From Friedmanniella luteola (GTDB lineage Bacteria; Actinomycetota; Actinomycetes; Propionibacteriales; Propionibacteriaceae), in the NCBI RefSeq assembly GCF_900105065.1, contig NZ_LT629749.1:124001-188000 (forward strand): 64,000 nucleotides of DNA, given 5' to 3'. The position numbers and the translations under genes were made by a program. The notes under the pieces are model-generated. The model worked only from the letters and a program-made list of their open reading frames with translations. It ran no database searches and was not told the DNA's origin. Shown one piece after another: positions 11,737 through 20,331 of this stretch (position 1 is the stretch's first letter; each line of letters opens with the position of its first letter).

Positions 11737-12242
11737 GGGCTTGCCCTTCTCGCGATGGAGAGATCGGAGGCAGGCACTCCTGCTCCAGGGTCTGCATGGA
11801 TGACTGATGCCCCCAGGCGATGGCGATAGGTTATCGCCTATCGGACAGTTTGTACACTACGCGATAAGACGCGAGCCGCGGACGCTTCTCAGGTCGTCGA
11901 CACCCGGGCCGGGCCAGAGCAGTCCAAGGCCTACTCGCTGCTGCCCGCCACGCCCAGGTGCGAGGTCGACCCTCGGCGCAGCCTCACCGCGCCGGTGGAT
12001 GAGGACCGGCGCGAGGACGTCGCCGTCGAGGTCACGCCTCGGTGCCAGGTACCCGAGGTGCGTCCGGCCGAACGTGACGAGATCGGTGATGGCCTGGTGG
12101 TGTGCTCGAGCGTTGCACAAGCCGCGGTGGAGTTGGAGCTGCCCTCGATGACGATGCTTCCGGCTCGGGGGTCCGCAGAGCGCCGTCGGCGTCCTGGTTC
12201 CAGCGCTGACTGTCGGCGTGGAGGACGGCTCGCTGCGACTGG
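11737..12242. other. Promoter region of the ppsR operon and gene-poor DNA
   Basis: About 500 bases without a recognised gene separate ppsR from the IclR gene upstream. The part nearest ppsR holds the symmetric element at 11822-11843. The remaining roughly 370 bases are GC-rich with short open frames on both strands that I cannot assign. They could be a decayed gene. Confidence 0.5.
11822..11843. promoter_or_regulatory. Symmetric operator-like element upstream of ppsR
   Basis: GGCGATA (11822-11828) and TATCGCC (11832-11838) form a perfect inverted repeat with a 3-base spacer. A second symmetry pairs CGATAGG (11824-11830) with CCTATCG (11837-11843). Another GCGATA lies at 11861-11866. The element sits about 90 bases upstream of the ppsR start in a locally AT-richer patch, so it probably controls the operon. 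Confidence 0.5.
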
Positions 12243-12983
12243 CTAGCTGCTGGCCAGCCGCGTCGCTGCCGACTGCAGGGCCGCGGTGAAGCCGGGGCGG
12301 TTGGCGCGCAGGTCGCCGGCGAGGCCACCGAGGGACAGAGCCCCTCTCAGGGTTCCGTCGTGGAGGAGGGGGACGCCGAGCGCGCCGATGCCCGGGGTGA
12401 CGTCCTCGTCAGAGATGCTGTAGCCGCGGCTCCTGGTCGCCGCGACGTCAGCACGGAGCTCATCCGCGCCGGTCAGGGTGTGCTCGGTGAAGGGTGGAAA
12501 GGGCGCGTCTTCCAGGTATTCCTCGAGCGGTTCCGGCCGGAAGGCGAGCGTGACCCGGCCGGCTGCGCCGGCGTAGAGAGGCAGGGTGCGGCCGGGTTTG
12601 AGGGCCAGCACGCTCACCCCGCGGCCCCGGGACCAGTCGATGCAGACGGCCCGGTCCGCCCGCGGCACGCTGAGGTAGACGGTCTGTCCGGTGGCACTGG
12701 CGAGCTCGTCGAGAACCTCCCGGGCGCCTGCCCACTCGGTCATGCCCGTGCGGGTGGCGTCGGCCAGCCTCAGCCACTGCAAGCCGACGCGGAGCCGGCC
12801 GTCCGGAGTCGGCTCGATCAGCCGAGCTTGCGTCAAGGCGTCCGCGAGCCGGTAGAGGCTGGGTCTGGGCATGCCGACCTGCTCGGCGGCGTCGGCCGTG
12901 CTCATCGGCCCACGCTCGGCGAGCAGCTGCACCAGTTTCGAGGAGCGTTGCAGGATGCCCATCGGTAACGCTTCCGTCGGCAT
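12243..12983 (-). CDS. IclR-family transcriptional regulator
   Basis: A 246-residue regulator with an N-terminal winged helix-turn-helix (LVQLLAERGPMSTADAAEQVGMPRPSLYRLADAL) and a C-terminal effector-binding domain. The effector part contains GRTLPLYAGAAGR and YSISDEDVTPGIGALGVPL, both typical of IclR proteins. Its ATG overlaps the TGA of the preceding IclR gene by one base, so the two are translated together. It lies at the edge of the inositol/sugar cluster and is a candidate for its regulation. Confidence 0.9.
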   Translation of the reverse strand: MPTEALPMGILQRSSKLVQLLAERGPMSTADAAEQVGMPRPSLYRLADALTQARLIEPTPDGRLRVGLQWLRLADATRTGMTEWAGAREVLDELASATGQTVYLSVPRADRAVCIDWSRGRGVSVLALKPGRTLPLYAGAAGRVTLAFRPEPLEEYLEDAPFPPFTEHTLTGADELRADVAATRSRGYSISDEDVTPGIGALGVPLLHDGTLRGALSLGGLAGDLRANRPGFTAALQSAATRLASS

Positions 12984-13762
12984 CAGCTGTCCTCCCAGCC
13001 CAGAGCTGCGCTGGCCTGGGCGGCGGCCTTGAGGAGGAGTGTGACGTTGGTCTCGAGGACCGGAGTCGCGAGGACCTGGCCGCGGAGGCCGCTGATGGAC
13101 AGTGACCCGTCGACCTCGCCCCGGTGGTTGAACACCGGCGCGCCGAGAGCGGCGATGCCTGGGGTGACGTCGCCGTCGGAGATGGAGTAGCCCTGGGTTC
13201 TGATCTGGGCGAGATCAGCCCGGAGAGTGGCGAGTGCTGGTGGCGGTGGGTCGTCGCGGAGCCGTCCGGTGGTGTCGGACAGGACAGCGTCCTGCTCAGC
13301 GGGCGCGAGGAAGGCGAGCAGGGCACGGGGAGCCGCTCCCGCGTAGAGGGGGAGTGAGCCACCGAGCTGCATGGCGAGGGACTGGACTGCGAATCCTTCG
13401 AGACGTTCGAGGCACACAGCGCGGGCGCCTCGGCGGACGCACAGGAAGCTGGTGACGCCGATCGCGTCGACCAGGGTCCGGAGCGAGGGCAAGCATGCTT
13501 CGCGGATGTCCAGCTGATCTTCGACCAGCCCACCGATCGTCATGAGCGAGAGACCCAGCCGATAGGTCCCACGCTTGGGGCCACGGTCGACCCACCCGGT
13601 CGCCGTCAGGCTCTGCAGGAGCCGGTAGACGGAGCTGAGGGGCTCCTGGAGTGTGGCGGCGAGGTCGGCGGCAGTCGTGTCGCCGCGATCCTCGAGGGTT
13701 CGCAGGACGGCGGCGACCTTGCTGATGATCTCGAGGCCGCCGGAGTCGCGAGCCGGATCCAT
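12983..13762 (-). CDS. IclR-family transcriptional regulator
   Basis: A 259-residue regulator starting at the ATG at 13762 (MDPARDSGGLEIISKV). The frame is open 40 codons further upstream, but that extension is unlike the family. The winged helix (DTTAADLAATLQEPLSSVYRLLQSL) is followed by the effector domain with GGSLPLYAGAAPRALLAF and YSISDGDVTPGIAALGAPV. It closely resembles the next gene in layout, suggesting duplication, and the two overlap by one base. Paired IclR proteins can act together or on separate operators. Confidence 0.9.
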   Translation of the reverse strand: MDPARDSGGLEIISKVAAVLRTLEDRGDTTAADLAATLQEPLSSVYRLLQSLTATGWVDRGPKRGTYRLGLSLMTIGGLVEDQLDIREACLPSLRTLVDAIGVTSFLCVRRGARAVCLERLEGFAVQSLAMQLGGSLPLYAGAAPRALLAFLAPAEQDAVLSDTTGRLRDDPPPPALATLRADLAQIRTQGYSISDGDVTPGIAALGAPVFNHRGEVDGSLSISGLRGQVLATPVLETNVTLLLKAAAQASAALGWEDS

Positions 13763-14023
13763 AGTACGGGCAAGTCTGTCACGGCCCTGGGTGTCTCCGG
13801 TCGCAGGCGGCGGCGCGGACAGGTTTCGCCGCTCAGGACGTCCTCTCAACGCTCTCCCACCTTCAAGTTGGGTCGACAGCACGGCAGTCGTGTTGTTGCA
13901 GCTGCTGCTCCAGGCCTCGGCGTGGTTGATCTCCTGCTGGTGGTGCCGTGCTGAGCGCGAGGTCCAGGCGGCGGCGGAGGAGGCGACTGTCGTCGCCGTC
14001 GGGGGGGCAGTGCGCGGCCGGGT

Positions 14024-15022
14024 TCATGCTGTCCCGCGGGGGAGGAGGCCGGCGGTCCGGTAGCACGCGTCGACGAGTTCCATGGTCGCGACGGTGTCCG
14101 CGGTCGTGGTGGGGAACGGCCGGCCGTCCCGGATCGCGGCGACGAAGGTCTCGAGCTGGTAGCTGTACGTGGAGCGGGCGTCGAGGTGCTCGACGCGGTC
14201 CTGACCGTCGACGGTGATGAGCAGCCGGTCGTCATCGTGAGGGTGGACGAAGTCGGCGAACAGCGCTGATCCTCGCGACCCCGTGGCCGCGATCGTCATG
14301 GTGAAGGCGCTCGCGGCCATGTCCACGTGAGCGAAGGCCGGGACGCCGTCAAGAAGGCGGAGCTCGGCCTCGAAGGACTCGTCGATCTGGGGGCGTCCTG
14401 CTCGCTGCGTTGCCGTGGCGGCCACCAGGGTCGGCTCGGCGCCCTGTAGTCCGGCGACGGACCGGATGACGTGAACGCAGTAGCAGCCCAAGTCCATCAT
14501 GGCGCCCCCGGAAAGTGGCCAGGACCAGCGCAGGTCGTCCTCGTCGGGTGCCGGCATCGCCATGGTGACGTCGAGATGCTCGAAGTCGCCGATGGCCTCA
14601 CCGGACACGATCTGGGCCAGCCGGTCGAACTGGGGGTGGTACCGGTAGTGGAAGCCCTCGAGGACGACCAGTCCCGTTCCCGCTGCTGCGTCGTGGACGC
14701 GGGCGGCCTCGGCTGCGTTGCTGGCGGCCGGCTTCTCCGTGAGCACGTGCTTCCGGGCCGCGATCGCGGCCAGGTTCCAGGGCGCGTGAGCGCTGTTGGG
14801 CAACGGATTGTAGATGGCCTCGACCTCGGGGTCGGCGATGACGTCGGCGTAGCTGTCGTGCACCCGTTCGATGCCGTGCTCGCGCGCGTACGCCTCGCTG
14901 CGTCCGCGGTCGCGAGTGGCCACGGCGACCAGGCGCACCCCCAGCTCGGCAGCCGGACCGAGCAGCGAGACGTCGCTGATCCGGGCCGCACCGAGGACGC
15001 CGAGCCGCAGCGGCTCGCTCAT
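14024..15022 (-). CDS. Gfo/Idh/MocA-family sugar oxidoreductase
   Basis: A 332-residue NAD(P)-dependent dehydrogenase. The N-terminal Rossmann fold has LGVLGAARIS, and the catalytic Lys lies in the family motif TEKPAA. The GFHYRYHPQFDRL segment and GGAMMDLGCYCVHVIR in the second domain resemble the xylose or dihydrodiol dehydrogenase branch. The substrate cannot be read. Its ATG overlaps the stop of the isomerase gene upstream (ATGA), so it belongs to the operon that starts at the split transketolase. Confidence 0.88.
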   Translation of the reverse strand: MSEPLRLGVLGAARISDVSLLGPAAELGVRLVAVATRDRGRSEAYAREHGIERVHDSYADVIADPEVEAIYNPLPNSAHAPWNLAAIAARKHVLTEKPAASNAAEAARVHDAAAGTGLVVLEGFHYRYHPQFDRLAQIVSGEAIGDFEHLDVTMAMPAPDEDDLRWSWPLSGGAMMDLGCYCVHVIRSVAGLQGAEPTLVAATATQRAGRPQIDESFEAELRLLDGVPAFAHVDMAASAFTMTIAATGSRGSALFADFVHPHDDDRLLITVDGQDRVEHLDARSTYSYQLETFVAAIRDGRPFPTTTADTVATMELVDACYRTAGLLPRGTA

Positions 15023-15924
15023 GAGGGCACCTGCCCCGAGACCGGTCCGGCGCGCCGGTCGGCCTCCGCAAAGCTGGCGAGTGCTGCGTCGCGGGCCCGC
15101 ACGAGGGCGTCGGTGACCGGCAACGAGCGCGACGTGACGGACATGTCCTCGACGCCCCAGGGCCCGGTCCAGCCGATGTCCCGGACGGCGAGGATGAATG
15201 CGGCTACGTCGAAGTCTCCCTCCCCGCAGGGACGTCGGCGGTCGAACGTGTCCTCGAGCAGGGTGCCCACCGGCTCGGCGTCGCCGTCGTCGAGCTCGAC
15301 GCCGAACAGGTGCGCCAGCGGCAGGGTATCGGCGATCACCTGGTAGTCGCTACCGCCGCGGTAGGCGTGCCAGATGTCCAGAACGACCCCGGCGTTCGGG
15401 TTGCCGACCTCGGTGACGAGAGCGATCGCCTCCTCGGTGGTCCGGATCCGGTAGGAGAAGGGCGTGTTCTCGAACCCGATCTTCACCCCGGCCCGAGCGG
15501 CGTCGTCGGCGAGAGCGTCGAAGGCCTCGCAGAACGGCCCGTACTCGATCGGGGCGCCCTCGTCGTCCGCTCCAACCTTGATGTTGTCGACCCCGAGCGC
15601 CGGGCAGGCCTCGAAGAGGTCCTTCCGGGCCGCGTCCGCCGCACGACGCCGCTCACCGTCGGCCCACCAGTCCGTCAGCCGCTCGAGCTGCACGGTGGTG
15701 ATGCCGTGGTCACGCAGCGCCGAGGCGACCGTGCCCAGGCCGACCGTCTCGCGGGCCACGACGAGGTCCTCGCGGGTGAGGCCAAAGCCGGTGTACCCGG
15801 CCTCGGCCACCGCCCGGATCCGCGTCAGGACGTCCAGCGGGCTGAGCGGTCCGGTCCGGAAGGGTACGACGTTGCCGGCGGAGGTCCAGCACGCGGCGAT
15901 CAGGTCAGGCGCGACCCCCGTCAC
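15019..15924 (-). CDS. TIM-barrel sugar phosphate isomerase/epimerase (IolE/IolH-like)
   Basis: A 301-residue xylose-isomerase-like TIM barrel. Metal-ligand motifs visible are VKIGFENTPFSYR, GVVLDIWHAYR, LFGVELDDGD and a final WGVEDMS. Members of this group convert ketose or inosose intermediates. It overlaps both neighbours by four bases (ATGA), placing it firmly in the operon between an inositol 2-dehydrogenase-like gene and another Gfo/Idh/MocA gene. Whether it is an inosose dehydratase (IolE) or a sugar isomerase is not resolved from sequence alone. Confidence 0.82.
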   Translation of the reverse strand: MTGVAPDLIAACWTSAGNVVPFRTGPLSPLDVLTRIRAVAEAGYTGFGLTREDLVVARETVGLGTVASALRDHGITTVQLERLTDWWADGERRRAADAARKDLFEACPALGVDNIKVGADDEGAPIEYGPFCEAFDALADDAARAGVKIGFENTPFSYRIRTTEEAIALVTEVGNPNAGVVLDIWHAYRGGSDYQVIADTLPLAHLFGVELDDGDAEPVGTLLEDTFDRRRPCGEGDFDVAAFILAVRDIGWTGPWGVEDMSVTSRSLPVTDALVRARDAALASFAEADRRAGPVSGQVPS

Positions 15925-16937
15925 GGCGCACTCGGCTTCGCACGGACCTCATCCATGCGCACCGGGCGGTGCTGGCGACGCGACAGGTCGGCCGCTTCGG
16001 CGATCCAGCCGACCTCGACGGCGTCAGCCACCGTGCAGGGCGAGGTCCGGCTGCCGGACACGACCTCGGTGAAGGCGTCCAGCTCGGCCCGGAACGCGTC
16101 GGCGAACCGGTCCATGAAGAAGGCGTGCGCCGTTCCGCCCGGGAAGCTCACCCCCGGCTCGGTGGAGCGGATGGGCCAGCGCTCCTCGAGACCGGCGGCG
16201 ACGCTGTCCTTCGACCCGTGCACCTCGAGGCGGACGTCGTAGCCCCGCGCGTTGTAGCGGGAGTTCGAGACGACCGCGAGGGCCCCCGACTCCAGCGTGA
16301 GCACGGTGGCGGCGGTGTCCACGTCATCGCACTCGGCGAAGATCGCCGCGCCCTGGTTGGACCCGGTCGCGTACACCTCCACCACCTCCTGCCCGGTGAC
16401 GAAGCGCACGGCGTCGAAGTCGTGCACGCTGCAGTCACGGAAGATCCCGCCCGAGGCCCGGACGTAGCCGTCGGGCGGTGGCGCCGGGTCCAGCGTGGTG
16501 GACCGCACCGTGTGCAGCCACCCGAGGCTGCCGTCGGCGACGGCCTCCCGCGCCGCGGCGAAGGCCGCGTCGAACCGGCGGGGGTACCCGATCTGGACCT
16601 GGACGCCGGAGGACGCGGCCCGACGCAGGATCTCCTCGCTCGCGTGCGGGTCGCTGGCGACCGGCTTCTCGCAGAAGGTGGGAAGACCCGCCTCGAGCGC
16701 GGCGAGGATCAGCTCGGGGTGCGCGTTCGTGGCAGCGGCGATGACCACCCCGTCGACCCCGGACCGCAGCAGCACCTCAGGGCTGTCCGCGGCTCCCGCG
16801 CCGAGCCGCTCGACGGTCTGGGCCACCAGGGCGGGCGCGGCGTCGTAGACGACGAGCGATTCGACCTGGTCGAGACTGCTCAGTGTGGTGGCGTGGAACG
16901 CTCCGATGCGCCCCAGACCGATCAGACCTAAACGCAT
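15921..16937 (-). CDS. iolG: Inositol 2-dehydrogenase-like oxidoreductase
   Basis: A 338-residue Gfo/Idh/MocA dehydrogenase of the IolG type, oxidising myo-inositol or a related cyclitol to the ketone. The Rossmann motif GLIGLGRIGAFHA, the catalytic CEKPV and IGYPRRFDAAF are visible. The catalytic GGIFRDCSVHDFDAVRF contains the expected Asp and His. A close paralogue lies at 30082-31116. The stop overlaps the isomerase start, and only about 45 bases separate it from the transketolase gene upstream, so all are one operon. Confidence 0.85.
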   Translation of the reverse strand: MRLGLIGLGRIGAFHATTLSSLDQVESLVVYDAAPALVAQTVERLGAGAADSPEVLLRSGVDGVVIAAATNAHPELILAALEAGLPTFCEKPVASDPHASEEILRRAASSGVQVQIGYPRRFDAAFAAAREAVADGSLGWLHTVRSTTLDPAPPPDGYVRASGGIFRDCSVHDFDAVRFVTGQEVVEVYATGSNQGAAIFAECDDVDTAATVLTLESGALAVVSNSRYNARGYDVRLEVHGSKDSVAAGLEERWPIRSTEPGVSFPGGTAHAFFMDRFADAFRAELDAFTEVVSGSRTSPCTVADAVEVGWIAEAADLSRRQHRPVRMDEVRAKPSAP

Positions 16938-16982
16938 GTGGACCTCTTCGACGAGTGCACGGACAACAGGGGGCGGAGCAGA

Positions 16983-17924
16983 TCAGGCGGGAACGCGGGA
17001 GCCGAGGACGCCCGCGACCCGCCTGCTGACGAGTTCGGCGGAGAGTCCGTGCTTGGTGAGCATGAAGTCGTTCCCGGCGGACTCGCCCCAGGTGTCGCGA
17101 ACGCCGATCCGCTCGATCCGTGGAGCCGGGCCCGTGGCCGTCAGCACTTCAGCGACCAGTCCGCCCAGCCCGCCCAGGACCGAGTGCTCCTCGGCGGTGA
17201 CCACCAGGTCGTAGCCGGCAAGCTCGGCGCGCAGGGCGTCCTCGTCCAGCGGCTTCAGGCAGCCCACGTGGACGACCCGGGCCTCGATCCGCTTCGCCGC
17301 CAGCTGGTCGGCTGCGGCGAGCACCCGTCCGGTCTGGGGTCCGGTGGAGACCAGGGCCACGTCGGAGCCGTCCCGCAGCCGGTGCACGGCGCCCGGGGTG
17401 AAAGTGTGGTCGGGCCCGAACAGGTCCGGCACGGCGTCGCGGACGATGCGCAGGTAGACCGGACCCTCGTAGGTCTGTGCCCAGTCCATCATCGCGAGCA
17501 GCTCGGGGCCGTCGGCCGGCGCCAGCACGGTCATGTCCGGCATGGCCCTCATGATGGCCAGGTCCTGGACGTCGAGGTGGGTCTTGCCGACGGCGCCGAT
17601 CAGCAGCCCCGAGTAGGAGCCGACGATCTTGACGTTCGCGTGGCTCTGCGCGACCAGCATCCGGACCGGGTCGATCGCCCGGTGGGTGAAGAACACCGTG
17701 AAGGAGGATGTCCAGGGGACGTAGCCCACACTGGCGAGCCCGGCCGCCGCGCCGATGAGGTTCTGCTCGGCGATGCCCATCTGGAAGAAGCGTTCGGGGT
17801 GCGCCTTGGCGAACTTGTCGACCTTGGTCGAGTTCGCCAGGTCGCCGTCGAGCACGACCGTGCGCGGGTCGCTCTGACCGAGCTCGACCAGCTTCTCGCC
17901 CCACACGTCTCGCATGGCCTTCAT
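16983..17924 (-). CDS. Transketolase C-terminal subunit
   Basis: A 313-residue protein with the pyrimidine-binding and C-terminal domains of transketolase. It includes the catalytic Glu in GIAEQN, LIGAVGKTHLDVQDLA and a final RDTWGESA. The ATG at 17924 overlaps the stop of the N-terminal subunit gene (ATGA), giving equal expression of the two halves. Split transketolases of this kind occur in sugar-catabolic operons, for example apulose-4-phosphate transketolase AptAB. I cannot tell the donor sugar here. Confidence 0.9.
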   Translation of the reverse strand: MKAMRDVWGEKLVELGQSDPRTVVLDGDLANSTKVDKFAKAHPERFFQMGIAEQNLIGAAAGLASVGYVPWTSSFTVFFTHRAIDPVRMLVAQSHANVKIVGSYSGLLIGAVGKTHLDVQDLAIMRAMPDMTVLAPADGPELLAMMDWAQTYEGPVYLRIVRDAVPDLFGPDHTFTPGAVHRLRDGSDVALVSTGPQTGRVLAAADQLAAKRIEARVVHVGCLKPLDEDALRAELAGYDLVVTAEEHSVLGGLGGLVAEVLTATGPAPRIERIGVRDTWGESAGNDFMLTKHGLSAELVSRRVAGVLGSRVPA

Positions 17925-18868
17925 GCCTTCACTCCCGTTCTGCTGAGCTGGTGGTTGTCGAGCACGTCGAGCTCGTCGGCCTCGAGCTCTTGGCGTGCGC
18001 GCTCGAAGTCCTCCTGGGTCGGCACGATGCTGTGCCAGGTGTAGACGCCCTCGGCCAGGGACAGGCCCTTGCCCTTGACCGTGTGCGCGAGGATCACGGT
18101 CGGCCGGCCCTGCTGGTCTCCGGCGCGAGCCAGGTCGTATGCGCTCTTGATCTGGGCGTGGTCGTGCCCGTCGATCTCGACGACCCGCCAGCCGAAGGCG
18201 TGGAACACCGCGGCGAGGTCGACCCCGAACCACGGGTCGCGGCGGTCGCCGCGGTCGGTGAGGCTCGTCTCCTCCGAGGACGGCAGGCCGAACTGCTGCA
18301 GCCCATTGCGGTCGACGATCGCGGTCAGATTGGCCAGCTTGTAGCGCGCCGCCGCCTGGACCGCCTCCCAGACCATGCCCTCCTGGATCTCGCCGTCGCC
18401 GAGCAGCACCCAGGTGTGGAAATCCTTCTTCCCGAGCCGCGCCCCCAGGGCCATGCCGACGCCGACTGAGAGCCCCTGACCGAGTGAGCCGGTCGACGAG
18501 TCAACCCCGGGTAGCCGGGTCACGTCGGGGTGGCCCTGCAGCCGCGAGTCGCCCTTGTCGAAGGTTGCGAGCTCGTCCAGCGGCAGGTAGCCCTTGAGCG
18601 CGAGCACCGCGTACAGACCGATGGCTGCGTGCCCCTTGGAGAGGATGAACCGGTCGCGGTCGGGGTCGTCGGGCCGGGTGGGGTCGACGTTCAGCTCGTC
18701 GAAGTAGAGGTTCACGAGCAGGTCCATCATCGACAGCGGACCACCGATGTGGCCGGCTTTCGCGTTGGTCACCGCCTTGATCACCTGCCAGCGGGCCTGC
18801 TGTGCGATGGCGGCGAGCTCGCCTGGGTCTCGCTCCTGCTGGACGACGTCGGTACTCAAGGCTGTCAC
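17921..18868 (-). CDS. Transketolase N-terminal subunit
   Basis: A 315-residue thiamine-diphosphate-binding half of transketolase. GHIGGPLSMMDLL, SKGHAAIGLYAVLA, STGSLGQGLSVGVGMAL and the ThDP motif GDGEIQEG with NGLQQFG are all present. It is the first gene of the operon that continues through the C-terminal subunit, iolG, an isomerase and a Gfo/Idh/MocA gene. A promoter with an overlapping operator lies just upstream (18900-18929). It would transfer two-carbon units from ketose phosphates. Confidence 0.92.
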   Translation of the reverse strand: MTALSTDVVQQERDPGELAAIAQQARWQVIKAVTNAKAGHIGGPLSMMDLLVNLYFDELNVDPTRPDDPDRDRFILSKGHAAIGLYAVLALKGYLPLDELATFDKGDSRLQGHPDVTRLPGVDSSTGSLGQGLSVGVGMALGARLGKKDFHTWVLLGDGEIQEGMVWEAVQAAARYKLANLTAIVDRNGLQQFGLPSSEETSLTDRGDRRDPWFGVDLAAVFHAFGWRVVEIDGHDHAQIKSAYDLARAGDQQGRPTVILAHTVKGKGLSLAEGVYTWHSIVPTQEDFERARQELEADELDVLDNHQLSRTGVKA

Positions 18869-18899
18869 CTGGATCCTTGTTCGAGGGTGGTGGGGTAAT

Positions 18900-18929
18900 A
18901 CTCTATCGCCCTATGGACGTTACGTCCAT
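18900..18929 (-). promoter_or_regulatory. Promoter with overlapping 17-bp palindromic operator
   Basis: ATGGACGT-T-ACGTCCAT at 18913-18929 is a perfect palindrome. Read on the minus strand, TGGACG (18928-18923) inside it can serve as a -35 hexamer, followed by 17 bases and TAGAGT (18905-18900) as a -10. The start codon of the transketolase gene is about 30 bases further. A nearly identical arrangement is found upstream of iolB. Confidence 0.65.
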
Positions 18930-18945
18930 CTGACGATAATTGTTC

Positions 18946-20134
18946 TCAGTGGGGGACGTCGACCCAGCGACGCTCGGCCGCTGACTGCTCCACGGCGTCC
19001 AGCACCTCGCAGACGCGCCAGCCCTCCTCGAAATCGCCATCCGCCGCCCGGTCCTCGGCGATGGCGTTCAGCCACTCGTGGACCTCGATGGTCTTGAGTT
19101 CGTGCACGCCGAGCGGCACGCCGGCGAAGGGCCAGAACGCTCCGTAGTCGCCGTGGCTGGGACCCAGCTCGACCTCCCGGTAGCCCTTGCGCTCGAGTGG
19201 GTCGCCGCTGACGTAGAGCCGCAGGGTGTGGATGTCCTGCTGCACGAACTGCAGGGCACCCTTGCTGCCGATGAGCTCGATGCTCTGGTGCCAGGTGCGG
19301 CCCGTAGCCACCCGGGAGGCCTCGATGTGGCCGCTGGCCCCGTTGGCGAACTCGACGAGGAAGGTTGTCGCGTCGTCGTTCTCGACCTCGTGGCGGGGCG
19401 CCCTCAGGTCGGCCCCGCTGCCGTACCCGAAGACCCCGGTAGGTTCGGGCCGGGTCTTGATGAAGGTCCTGCTCAGGCCTGAGACCGCGCTGATCGGACC
19501 CACGAGGACGTGGGCGAGCGACACGATGTGCGCTCCCAGGTCACCCAGCGCACCGGTGCCGGCGCGCTTCCGCTCGAAGCGCCAGGTGAACGGGACGTCG
19601 GGGTCGCTGCACGCGTCGAGCACGAAGCTCCCCGAGAAGCTCCAGATGTCGCCGAGGACGCCCTCGCGCACCAGCCGGCGCGCCTCGGCGATGGCCGGGT
19701 TGCGGAGGTAGTTGAAGCCCACCAGGGTCTTGACGCCTGCGGCCCTCGGCGGCTTCGTACATCTCCTTCGCGTCGGCGGCGCTGAGAGCCAGGGGCTTCT
19801 CGCAGTAGACGTGCTTCCCTGCCTCGATCGCCGCCATGGCGATCTCCTTGTGCAGGAAGTTCGGCGTGACGATGTCGACGACGTCGACCTCGGGGGCGAC
19901 GACAGCCTCGCGCCAGTCGGTGGTCCAGCGCTCGTAGCCCAGGGACTCCGCCCCCCTGCGGGCGAGATCCGCGCTCGCGTCGGCCAGCACCGTGAACCGT
20001 GGCCGGAGCGGTGTGGTGCCGTAGACGCTCTCGACGTTGCGGTACCCCATGGTGTGCGACTTCGCCATCAAGCCGCTGCCGATCATGGCGACGCCGAGCT
20101 CGGGGACGGACGAGCTGACTTCTTGCAGGGTCAT
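18946..20134 (-). pseudogene. Gfo/Idh/MocA-family oxidoreductase, frameshifted
   Basis: From ATG 20134 the first part reads VAMIGSGLMAKSHTMGY, a Rossmann motif, then the catalytic CEKPLALS and AKEMYEAAE. It then loses frame. The second part, from about 19740 to 18946, continues in another frame as AGVKTLVGFNYLRNPAIAEARRL through GALGDLGAHIVSLAHVL to the end. Removing one base from the CCC at about 19743-19745 restores a normal protein of roughly 395 residues. Either a recent mutation or a sequence error explains this. It is divergent from iolB. Confidence 0.85.
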
Positions 20135-20212
20135 CTGTGACTCCCAGATCTGGGTTGCGAGGGTGCTCTGCTCACGGCGGGCGAGAGAGTGGAAAACTCT
20201 TCTTACCGGTGA

Positions 20213-20242
20213 GTGGACATTGCGTCCGTCCCACGATACGTT
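20213..20242 (+). promoter_or_regulatory. iolB promoter with operator matching the transketolase site
   Basis: GTGGACATTGCGTCCGT at 20213-20229 matches the palindrome at 18913-18929 at 13 of 17 positions, and all four differences are A/G changes. TGGACA (20214-20219) with a 17-base spacer and TACGTT (20237-20242) makes a promoter facing iolB. A further half-site, TTGCGTCCG, lies at 20246-20254. The site also lies upstream of the divergent frameshifted oxidoreductase. Confidence 0.65.
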
Positions 20243-20331
20243 CATTTGCGTCCGGTGAGCAAGCGACCCCGAGTCGAGTCCGGCCGCGCATGTCCGAAGC
20301 AGTTCATCGTCGAACGGAGGGTCCACGACCC

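Noticed and set aside
11857-12120. Minus-strand 87-codon frame as a transposase or HNH remnant
   Set aside because: The ARAHHQAITDL start is suggestive, but no DDE or HNH residue pattern follows and the rest is low-complexity.
16983-18233. 416-residue single protein for the transketolase C-terminal half
   Set aside because: The frame is open upstream of 17924, but that part overlaps the N-terminal subunit gene and has no homology. The ATGA overlap fixes the start at 17924.
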